Assembly (NCBI GenBank): GCA_031555615.1
Contig: JAVBUF010000010.1
Location: forward strand, 78,469 to 142,468
DNA from: UBA935 sp031555615
GTDB taxonomy: Bacteria; Bacillota; Clostridia; Lachnospirales; Lachnospiraceae
Direction of reading: 5' to 3'
DNA length: 64,000 nucleotides
The notes under the pieces were generated by a model that saw only the letters and a list, made by a program, of their open reading frames with translations, was not told where the DNA came from and made no database searches. Shown here piece after piece: positions 17,022 to 24,042 of the stretch (its first letter is position 1; each line of letters opens with the position of its first letter). Position numbers and translations under genes: made by a program.

Positions 17022-17652
17022 AAAAAATAAATCACAAAATATTTTACGGCCTTTTATGAAGCTTCAATTATCTGCCCTGAGTCCGGTGTTGCTGCTGTGT
17101 ATTTTTCTGTTTCCGATTTCCTCATTGAAGGTTTCGGAATATCGCGGCTCGGTTATTTTTTGCGGTGTTATTATTATGAGTGCTTTTTTTATTACCAATA
17201 GTTTCGGCGTCAGCGATGGAAAATATAATATTAAATATCTCTTTAATACGTTGCCGGTGACCCCCTCCGTGATCATCGGGACACGGTGGACCATCACCTA
17301 TGGTCTGGTCATTTTAGCAATGCCGGCAGCAAAAATTTTATCATATTTTTTTGTGACAGTAAGCCCGGACGTACTGCAGACGATTCAGGTATCGCCACTG
17401 TTGAATGGCTTTCTTCTGGCGGCCGTGGTGATTCCGCTGAATATGCTGATTTATTCCCGGTTCAGTGCGGAAAGAGCATCAGTTATCGGCTCGGTTCTGG
17501 TTGCGGCACTAATCGTTTTACTTACATTCGGACAGGAATTTTTCGGCAGATTTTTGTCCGGACAGGCTTGGATGGGTAACTTTGTACTGGCAGTCTGTGT
17601 GAATTATCTTTGCCTGAAGAGCTGTATTTCAAGATATAAGAAGGAGGAGTGA
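17014..17652 (+). CDS. ABC-2 type permease (ABC2_membrane_5-like)
   Basis: A 212 aa membrane protein with about six hydrophobic helices. ATG 17014 is chosen because AAGGAGG ends 6 nt before it; an earlier in-frame codon lies inside the ATPase gene. The gene pairs with the YtrB-like ATPase. The Asn-Thr-Leu-Pro-Val-Thr sequence after the second helix (LFNTLPVTPSVIIGTRW) is characteristic of these small permeases. Substrate unknown; relatives respond to cell-envelope stress. Confidence 0.88.
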   Translation: MIKKNKSQNILRPFMKLQLSALSPVLLLCIFLFPISSLKVSEYRGSVIFCGVIIMSAFFITNSFGVSDGKYNIKYLFNTLPVTPSVIIGTRWTITYGLVILAMPAAKILSYFFVTVSPDVLQTIQVSPLLNGFLLAAVVIPLNMLIYSRFSAERASVIGSVLVAALIVLLTFGQEFFGRFLSGQAWMGNFVLAVCVNYLCLKSCISRYKKEE

Positions 17653-17657
17653 GAACC

Positions 17658-19094
17658 ATGAAAAGAAAATTAATCGTATTATTTATATTGGTTTGTGTTA
17701 CATTATCCGGTTGTACCCAAAAGCAGAGTGTTTCTGAATCTTCAACCCAACTGCCCGGTGTGCCGGAACAGCAGACAGATATGAGAGCAGCCGACCTATC
17801 AGCGGTTTCGGAGGCGGATGCTTTTCTGGAATTTGTACTGGGTGGAGAGTATGAGCAGGCATTCGGGATGTGTGATGATGAGATGCAGACCTTTTTTGTT
17901 TCCGGTGAAAAGATGGGCACAATGTGGGAGGAAATTCTTGTTTCCGTTGGCGGTTATCAGAGCCGTGAACAACCCGGAACAGCCCAATCGGGTGATATGA
18001 TGGTATACACCTATCCATCACAGTTTGATACGGGAGCTTACAATATTAATATCAGTATTTCAGCAGAGGGGTTGGTGGCTGGTTTTAACATTCTGCCTGT
18101 ATCCTCTAATGAAAGCAATCTGAATGCCAGGGCCAAACAGGAAGGGATGGCGGCTTCCACTGATTTACCGGATGGAATTGCCGAGAAGGATATTGTTATC
18201 AACAAGGGACAAGAACATGAATTATACGGAAAGCTCACTTATCCGGCCGATGCCGACTATCCGATTCCGGCCATAGTGCTGGTTCATGGTTCCGGTGCTC
18301 ATGATATGGATGAATCTATCACAGCAGAAAACAAACCCTTTCGGGATATTGCTTATGCGCTTTCGCAAAAGGGCATCGCTGTTTTCCGTTATCATAAAGT
18401 TACCTATGCCTACCCGGAAGATTTTGACCAGGCGGCTATTACCATTGATCTGGAAACGGTAAATGATGCTGTGGCGGCAAAGCAAGCACTGTTAGATCAG
18501 GCGGGCATGGAATTATCTGACATCTATGTTGCCGGCCACAGTCTGGGTGGTATGATGGCTCCCCGGATTGCCAAAGAAGGCGGATATGACGGAATGATCC
18601 TGCTGGCAGGAAGCCCACGCAGTTTAGTGGACATTGTATATGATCAAAACTATTATATGGTATCTGTCAGTGATTTGCCCCAGGATCAGTGGGATGCCAC
18701 GCTGGCAGAGGTTGACCGGCTGTATACAGAAGCAAAAGAAATCCTGCAGCTGCCGCATGCAGAAATGGAAGGAAAAACAGCATTAGGACTCCCTGCGGTA
18801 TATTTACATTCCATTGCAACGCCCTCCGCAGCGGAATATATACAGGAACTGGATATTCCGATGCTGATCTTACAGGGCAGCAAAGATTTTCAGATATATG
18901 CAGACCGGGACTTTGCTTTATACGAGGAGATCACACGGGGATTAAGTGATGTCACAATGATTGAATATGACGGCCTGAATCACTTATTCATGCCATCCTT
19001 TATGGAAAGGCCGGATCAGACGGAATATATGACACCGGCCAAGGTTGATGAGAAGGTTCTGGAAGATATGGCGAAGTGGATCGAACAGCATTAA
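17658..19094 (+). CDS. Lipoprotein with DUF3887 and serine hydrolase domains
   Basis: A 478 aa protein with lipobox LSGC (Cys at about 19). Residues about 48-155 resemble DUF3887 (EADAFLEFVLGGEYEQAF). Residues about 180-478 are an alpha/beta hydrolase: oxyanion motif LVHGSGAHDMDES, nucleophile elbow AGHSLGGMM (Ser, nt about 18540), acid in LILQGSKDFQI and catalytic His in DGLNHLFMP. It would act on an extracellular ester or peptide. AAGGAGG at 17641 serves ATG 17658. Last gene of the GntR-ABC operon. Its stop overlaps the stop of the convergent TetR gene by 2-4 nt. Confidence 0.9.
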   Translation: MKRKLIVLFILVCVTLSGCTQKQSVSESSTQLPGVPEQQTDMRAADLSAVSEADAFLEFVLGGEYEQAFGMCDDEMQTFFVSGEKMGTMWEEILVSVGGYQSREQPGTAQSGDMMVYTYPSQFDTGAYNINISISAEGLVAGFNILPVSSNESNLNARAKQEGMAASTDLPDGIAEKDIVINKGQEHELYGKLTYPADADYPIPAIVLVHGSGAHDMDESITAENKPFRDIAYALSQKGIAVFRYHKVTYAYPEDFDQAAITIDLETVNDAVAAKQALLDQAGMELSDIYVAGHSLGGMMAPRIAKEGGYDGMILLAGSPRSLVDIVYDQNYYMVSVSDLPQDQWDATLAEVDRLYTEAKEILQLPHAEMEGKTALGLPAVYLHSIATPSAAEYIQELDIPMLILQGSKDFQIYADRDFALYEEITRGLSDVTMIEYDGLNHLFMPSFMERPDQTEYMTPAKVDEKVLEDMAKWIEQH

Positions 19095-19675
19095 CAGACA
19101 ATTTTTTCAAGGATTCCATCCAGCATCAGACCGATGGCATCGGCCTGTGCGGCAGGATTTTCATGCTGCATATTAATGAAACTTTGATAAAGCGCCTGAA
19201 AAATTAATGATGCTGTTTGGACATCGCAGATAAACTGTACCCCATGGTTAGATAAGGATTGGGCAGCATCGACGTTTTGCCTGGTATATGCCAGCATTCG
19301 TTCGCCGGATATTTTGCGTGAAATAAGGTCTATAGTAGTGGGATTTATCTGAACAAGAATGGGGTGATGGGACATCAGTCCAGCCATTACATGAAATACC
19401 TGTTTTACCCGTTCTTTATCCGGTAAATCCCCATTGTTTTCCAGAAGGATATCAAGCTCCTGAAAGATCGCTTTCTGAATATTCTGGACGATATCCAGAT
19501 ATAGATACTCCTTGCTTTCATAAAAGGTATAAAATGTGGCCTTGGCAATATTGGCAGCCTTGATTAAATCGTCAATGGTTACTTTTTTTAAGCCATGGGC
19601 AGAAAATAGTATTTCGCCTTCCGTTAAAAGTTTTTGACGGATATTTTCTTTTTCTGTTTTGCTAAAGCGTGGCAT
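19091..19675 (-). CDS. TetR family regulator
   Basis: A 194 aa protein. The N-terminal TetR HTH is clear (RQKLLTEGEILFSAHGLKKV, IDDLIKAANIAKATFYTFY, residues 12-55); the rest is the helical ligand/dimer domain. It is the third gene of a minus-strand unit, 15 nt after the methyltransferase. The palindrome overlapping the -10 of that unit (20896-20911) is its likely operator. Ligand unknown. Confidence 0.93.
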   Translation of the reverse strand: MPRFSKTEKENIRQKLLTEGEILFSAHGLKKVTIDDLIKAANIAKATFYTFYESKEYLYLDIVQNIQKAIFQELDILLENNGDLPDKERVKQVFHVMAGLMSHHPILVQINPTTIDLISRKISGERMLAYTRQNVDAAQSLSNHGVQFICDVQTASLIFQALYQSFINMQHENPAAQADAIGLMLDGILEKIVC

Positions 19676-19690
19676 ATGAGGGGCCTCCTG

Positions 19691-20485
19691 CTAATATGTG
19701 ATATTCTTTTTAAATTGTATATGTAAAATCTGGCTGCGGTTTCTTGTGGAAGGCAGAATGTTCATGATTCTGAAGAAAAGGGATTGACGGTTTTTCAGTA
19801 AATCCCCGGTACTCCATGAATGCAGCAGACAGATAGATGGATTTAAAGCTTCTATGTCCTTTGCTTTATCAAGCCCCCAGCAAAATGGGCTGCTGATACT
19901 TTTTCCGATGAAAAAACTATGCATAACGTCAAAGTACATATCAGCACCCGGAAAATGTTCGGATAATAAACCGAAAATCCGGCAGATATCTTCAGGGGGG
20001 AAATACATCAGCAGTCCCTCGGCAAGGATGACAATGTTCTGGCCATGGATATCACCGATTTCCTGCACCCAGGCATCATCCAGTACAGATTTTGCGATAA
20101 AACGGATACGGTCATTTTCTTCAAAAAATTTTCTTCTCAGGGTGATGGCATCCGGTAAATCCAACTCAAAACCTCTCAGTTTTCCATTGTCCAGCCGGCA
20201 TATCCGTGTATCCAGTCCGGCTCCCAGATTAATGATAGTAGTATCAGGCTTATTTAAGAGTATATTTCTGATTTCATCATCAATCACTTTCGTTCGGGAT
20301 AAAATGCCATGAGTTGTGATCTGACCGCCGTTTATTATCAAATCGCCGGTGTCTGTCCGTTCAATAATACTAACCGACTTTTCGTCCTGTATAACAGGAT
20401 TTTGTTGGTTTATTTCCGCGGCCCTGACTGCCAGCGGAATAAAAAGAGACTTTGATATATCATCAAGGGTATAATCGGTATTCAT
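19691..20485 (-). CDS. Leucine carboxyl methyltransferase-like (LCM/PPM1) SAM methyltransferase
   Basis: A 264 aa protein of the Tcmp/LCM family: SKSLFIPLAVRAAE at the start, SRTKVIDDEIRNIL, motif I INLGAGLDTRICRLD (about 85-99), FELDLPDAITLRR (about 105-117) and LAEGLLMYFPPEDI (about 153-166). Members methylate carboxyl groups or polyketide-type small molecules. It overlaps the zinc-ribbon membrane gene upstream by 4 nt. Substrate unknown. Confidence 0.9.
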   Translation of the reverse strand: MNTDYTLDDISKSLFIPLAVRAAEINQQNPVIQDEKSVSIIERTDTGDLIINGGQITTHGILSRTKVIDDEIRNILLNKPDTTIINLGAGLDTRICRLDNGKLRGFELDLPDAITLRRKFFEENDRIRFIAKSVLDDAWVQEIGDIHGQNIVILAEGLLMYFPPEDICRIFGLLSEHFPGADMYFDVMHSFFIGKSISSPFCWGLDKAKDIEALNPSICLLHSWSTGDLLKNRQSLFFRIMNILPSTRNRSQILHIQFKKNITY

Positions 20486-20853
20486 AAGCGAGGGCTCCTT
20501 TCGTTGGTGAAGCGTATTCCGCAGATATTACAATTTAGGGTTTCCGCACTAACTTGTCTGTTGCCGCAAGCTTGGCATTCATATTTTCCATTTCCCAGTG
20601 GCAGCTTCTTTTTCCGCAGTTCAGCATATTGACGGTCTATTTTCTTATCCTGATGTAATTCAACTGAAAGCAATCCTATGAAAAACAGTGTGATCATTAT
20701 GCCAATTACCAGTGATAGATAAATTAGGACTGAAAAAAATACAATATGAAATGTAGAACGGAATATAAATAAGCAAAGTGGAATGACGAAAAGAAACAAT
20801 GCTGCCAATCCGATGATTTTATGTGCATATCCGTTTGAGTTGATTTTTTTCAT
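20482..20853 (-). CDS. Membrane protein with C-terminal zinc ribbon
   Basis: A 123 aa protein with two hydrophobic helices (about 12-32 and 37-62) and a cytoplasmic tail carrying two CxxC pairs (CQACGNRQ and CNICGIRF, 15-16 residues apart) that should bind one zinc ion. First gene of the unit with the LCM methyltransferase and TetR regulator. Family not recognised; the domain order resembles small bacterial membrane zinc-ribbon proteins of unknown role. Confidence 0.75.
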   Translation of the reverse strand: MKKINSNGYAHKIIGLAALFLFVIPLCLFIFRSTFHIVFFSVLIYLSLVIGIMITLFFIGLLSVELHQDKKIDRQYAELRKKKLPLGNGKYECQACGNRQVSAETLNCNICGIRFTNERSPRL

Positions 20854-20895
20854 AAGACATTTTTCCCTATATGAACTAAAAATATAATTTGGTAT

Positions 20896-20933
20896 GTATA
20901 TTATAATATACTAAGTTAATTATTTATTGTCAA
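20896..20933 (-). promoter_or_regulatory. Promoter with 16 bp perfect palindrome (candidate TetR operator)
   Basis: On the minus strand: TTGACA (20933-20928), 17 nt spacer, TATATT (20910-20905). GTATATTATAATATAC at 20896-20911 is a perfect palindrome covering the -10. The TetR gene is the third gene of the unit driven from here. Confidence 0.72.
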
Positions 20934-21047
20934 GAGAAATAGTATTTCACCTTATGATTTGTGCATTTCACCTGCCATGATATTGCATGTAAAGAAAATC
21001 TATTATATGCTGAATAAACATAATCACAACAGTACAGGAGGCCGGAT

Positions 21048-21503
21048 TTGAAACTAAGAATCGAGAAGGGAACGGAATATACGGAAACAGAGATTATTAT
21101 TCAGTGCCCTGAGGTGGATGCACGTCTGGATGCCCTGATTAGCCAGATTCGGATGTATGATCTGACTATCCCAGTAAAAAAGGAAGGACGTAGCTATATG
21201 CTTTCGACAGATAGTCTTTTTTATTTTGAAAGTGTGGAAGAGAAGACCTTTGCCTATCAGAAAGAGGAAATATATGAATGTCCGCTGCGGCTATATGAAC
21301 TGGAAGAGCGGCTGACAGGTACGTCTTTTACCCGAGTTGGCAAGGCCTGTGTGCTGAATACGGCAGTCGTAGATGCGGTACGCCCCTTGCTGGGCGGCCG
21401 GCTGGAAGCGTTACTGGAAAATGGTGAAAAGATTGTTGTTAGCCGTCATTATGTTCCGGCTTTTAAAAAGAAATTCGGATTGGGAGGAGAAAGTGATGTC
21501 TAA
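21048..21503 (+). CDS. LytTR DNA-binding domain protein
   Basis: A 151 aa protein. The second half is a LytTR domain (SLFYFESVEEKTFAYQ, TSFTRVGKACVLNT, EALLENGEKIVVSRHYVPAF). There is no receiver domain. It belongs to the stand-alone LytTR regulators that are usually paired with DUF3021 membrane proteins. The start is TTG 21048, with AGGAGG at 21036-21041. The next gene starts 8 nt before its stop. Confidence 0.9.
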   Translation: MKLRIEKGTEYTETEIIIQCPEVDARLDALISQIRMYDLTIPVKKEGRSYMLSTDSLFYFESVEEKTFAYQKEEIYECPLRLYELEERLTGTSFTRVGKACVLNTAVVDAVRPLLGGRLEALLENGEKIVVSRHYVPAFKKKFGLGGESDV

Positions 21504-21948
21504 GATACGAACTTTTTTTATTATGAATTTTACTATTTATGCCGTGCTGGTTTTATTACAGGCGCTTTTGCATCTGGCGGGAATCGTTGAGGATTTTAAC
21601 AGTGTGATTGTATCCCAGTATTTCATCCTGTCAAGTCTGCTTGCGGGTGTGGATTTGGTTATCAATACTTTTCTGCGGCTCAAATCGGCATTATTCCGGA
21701 TGGTCGTCAGTACAGGTATTGTGGTGCCGATTGTATTATTCATGGGTGGAGTGGTGCTGCGCTGGTTTTCTTTTAAAACCAAATGGGTGGTCTTGAGCAT
21801 TGCACTTACCATCAGTATTGAAACAGTGCTTTATTTAACAACCGGAATGTTTTCGGCAAAAAAAGCAGCAGCCCAGATTAATCAGGTTATCAGGCAGAAA
21901 AAAGAGGGGAAACGATTAGAAGGAGAGACCAATGCTGACAAACAATAA
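21496..21948 (+). CDS. DUF3021 family membrane protein
   Basis: A 150 aa protein with four hydrophobic helices (about 8-28, 40-60, 70-92, 98-120) and a charged tail. ATG 21496 follows GGAGGAGA; the coding region upstream of it belongs to the LytTR gene. DUF3021 proteins act with the adjacent LytTR regulator, probably as a membrane sensor or antagonist (known pairing; mechanism inferred). Confidence 0.85.
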   Translation: MSKIRTFFIMNFTIYAVLVLLQALLHLAGIVEDFNSVIVSQYFILSSLLAGVDLVINTFLRLKSALFRMVVSTGIVVPIVLFMGGVVLRWFSFKTKWVVLSIALTISIETVLYLTTGMFSAKKAAAQINQVIRQKKEGKRLEGETNADKQ

Positions 21949-22666
21949 AAAACTTAATGGAAATATACTGAAATTGATAGCAATTTTGGCAATGACAATC
22001 GATCATGGAGCCTGGCTGCTGCTGCCCAAGGAAACAATTCCGGCATATATCTGTCATGTCATCGGCCGGCTGACCTTTCCCATTATGGCATTTATGATTG
22101 TGGAGGGATATCACCATACCAGAGATACCCGGAAGTATCTGCTGCGCCTGGCAATATCGGCGGTCATAGCACATTTTGCTTATGCCCTTTGTTTTAACCA
22201 TCCCATTTTATTTGATTTCAGTAAGATGGTGGTTGATACTACTTCTGTTTTATGGGGATTTACATTTGGCTTATTAGCGCTTATTATATATCATCACCAA
22301 CGAATGAAAATGTGGCTCAAGGCAATATTAATTATCATTTGTATTATCCTGGCGATTCCCTCCGACTGGTCATGGGTTTGTGTTGTATTCCTGCTGGTGC
22401 TGGATATAAATTATGGGAACATAAAGAGACAATTCATCGGCATGACGGTTTTCGGCTTTAGTTACGCATTGGTATATTGTCTGATCAGCTCATGGTGGAG
22501 CAGTTTTCAATTTGCCATTGTCCTGGCTTTTCCTTTGCTATGGCTCTATAATGGTGAAAGAGGGCGATGGCGGGGAATGAAATGGCTGTTTTACATATAT
22601 TATCCACTGCACTTGATCATATTTGGGATAATCAGGGTGGCATTTGATATTGCTTATCCAAGGTAA
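21932..22666 (+). CDS. TraX family protein (probable acetyltransferase)
   Basis: A 244 aa polytopic protein with the TraX family start (LKLIAILAMTIDHGAWLLL, then IGRLTFPIMAFMIVEGY) and about seven membrane helices. TraX acetylates F-pilin in plasmids; the chromosomal Firmicute homologues have no known target. It overlaps the DUF3021 gene by 17 nt, so it is translationally coupled to the LytTR-DUF3021 pair. It is followed by a strong terminator. Confidence 0.9.
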   Translation: MLTNNKKLNGNILKLIAILAMTIDHGAWLLLPKETIPAYICHVIGRLTFPIMAFMIVEGYHHTRDTRKYLLRLAISAVIAHFAYALCFNHPILFDFSKMVVDTTSVLWGFTFGLLALIIYHHQRMKMWLKAILIIICIILAIPSDWSWVCVVFLLVLDINYGNIKRQFIGMTVFGFSYALVYCLISSWWSSFQFAIVLAFPLLWLYNGERGRWRGMKWLFYIYYPLHLIIFGIIRVAFDIAYPR

Positions 22667-22689
22667 AAGAGTTTCTTTCTTTAGATGAT

Positions 22690-22731
22690 TGCTCCTGAGA
22701 CTTAAAACATAAGTCGCAGGAGCATTTGTTT
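22690..22731 (+). terminator. Strong Rho-independent terminator after traX-like gene
   Basis: A 15 bp stem (22690-22704 with 22710-22724, one mismatch; core TGCTCCTG/CAGGAGCA) with a 5 nt loop, then TTTGTTT. Confidence 0.85.
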
Positions 22732-22769
22732 ATTTTAAATAATCTTAATATTTCATATTGTGAGTCATG

Positions 22770-22778
22770 TGATACAAT
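22770..22778 (+). promoter_or_regulatory. Extended -10 promoter element
   Basis: TG-A-TACAAT at 22770-22778, about 65 nt upstream of the gene at 22843. No convincing -35 is present, as expected for extended -10 promoters. Confidence 0.4.
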
Positions 22779-22842
22779 ATAAAGAGTATATATTATTTAA
22801 ATTTAGCAGGAAAGATGGTTAAGTAATCAAGGAGAAATTAAA

Positions 22843-23325
22843 ATGACTATTATCATTAAACCCCATCACTTACTGGATGTATTCAAATTGTATAACAGAG
22901 GAGTTTACCCGCTCACGCCTGATCTGAATTATGAACATGATTTTTATTTAATTGGAAATTTAATACTTGATGGTAAGGTCGATATGGTTTCTCTAACCAT
23001 TCATTCGGATGATATCTGTAAACCATGTAAGCATAATAAAACCGGAATTTGTATGGATTCTCTGGAGATTGACAGTTTTGATAAAAAGGAGGAGTATAAC
23101 CGATTTATTGATAAAAACTTATTACAGCAATTTCAGTTAGAGGAAGATTTATCCTACGATCTTGATAAACTGCTTAATTTGATGACCAGGAAACTATCAT
23201 TGGAATTGATTTCTGAAGTATGGTGCTATAATAGTAAAGAGGATAATGAGTTAAGATTTGTGAATACCCTTAATGGAATTGAAAAGTATATACAGAGCAA
23301 AACGAAGGACTGCCGGTCTGAATGA
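22843..23325 (+). CDS. DUF1284-like protein
   Basis: A 160 aa cytoplasmic protein beginning IIIKPHHLLDVFKLYNRG, close to the RPHHLLC start of DUF1284, with the family-like cysteine cluster DDICKPCKHNKTGICMD (CxxCx6C, about residues 46-62) that could bind iron-sulfur or zinc. Role unknown. ATG follows AAGGAGAAATTA. It overlaps the next gene by 4 nt and so heads the DUF3160/CapA cassette. Confidence 0.65.
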   Translation: MTIIIKPHHLLDVFKLYNRGVYPLTPDLNYEHDFYLIGNLILDGKVDMVSLTIHSDDICKPCKHNKTGICMDSLEIDSFDKKEEYNRFIDKNLLQQFQLEEDLSYDLDKLLNLMTRKLSLELISEVWCYNSKEDNELRFVNTLNGIEKYIQSKTKDCRSE

Positions 23326-24029
23326 AAAGTAAAATAATTGTTGGCTTTGCCATAATATTGACATTTATACTGATTTTTGTAAATCGTATATTACATGCCT
23401 CTCCAGTGGAAGGTTCCGTTTTGGTGCGTGACATTGTTTCATACTGTACAGGCGATGTGACAAACGACGGAATCCCTCAATTGCTGGCCATATCAGGAAA
23501 CGGTGAAATCGACAGCGGCCAACGGCACGGCGAGTTTCTGCTTGTGTGTGATGCCTCGGCAGAAGCTGATATAAAGAAGCTGGGTTATATCCCACCTGAT
23601 AAAATACATAACCGTATCGATCTTGCCGGAATTAAACCATTAAAGGTTCAGCTTGGGGATATAAATGGCGATGACCTGAATGAAATTGCCATCTGTGTTT
23701 ATAAAACGGCAAAATTTCATCCTGTCATGGCGAAACGCCCGTTTTTCTTTAATCTCGTCCAAGGTAATCTGATTCCGGTTTGGCTTGGTTCACGCCTTTC
23801 GCGACCGTTTGATGATTATATTTTGAATGATATAGATGCGGATGGGATAGATGAAATCATATCTATAGAGCAACTTGAAAATGGTAATTGGGTGGTGGCG
23901 GTATACAACTGGAGCGGCTTCGGATTTGAAATGTCTGTTCAGTCGGAGGAATTTGACAGGGAACTGCATTTTGATAAATTTATTTTTGGCCTTGATAATG
24001 AAGGGAAACTTTTTATAGGTAATCAGTAA
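23322..24029 (+). CDS. Secreted FG-GAP/VCBS-repeat-like protein
   Basis: A 235 aa protein with an N-terminal hydrophobic signal/anchor (residues 5-22). Three calcium-loop-like repeats (DVTNDGIPQLLAIS, DINGDDLNEIAIC, DIDADGIDEIISI) match the D-x-N/D-x-D-G-x-x-E/D pattern of FG-GAP/VCBS beta-propellers; a fragment this short could give only part of a propeller. It is probably surface-exposed. 4 nt overlap upstream and 13 nt gap downstream tie it to the DUF3160 and CapA genes. Confidence 0.7.
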   Translation: MKSKIIVGFAIILTFILIFVNRILHASPVEGSVLVRDIVSYCTGDVTNDGIPQLLAISGNGEIDSGQRHGEFLLVCDASAEADIKKLGYIPPDKIHNRIDLAGIKPLKVQLGDINGDDLNEIAICVYKTAKFHPVMAKRPFFFNLVQGNLIPVWLGSRLSRPFDDYILNDIDADGIDEIISIEQLENGNWVVAVYNWSGFGFEMSVQSEEFDRELHFDKFIFGLDNEGKLFIGNQ

Positions 24030-24042
24030 ACGGAGGGAAATT

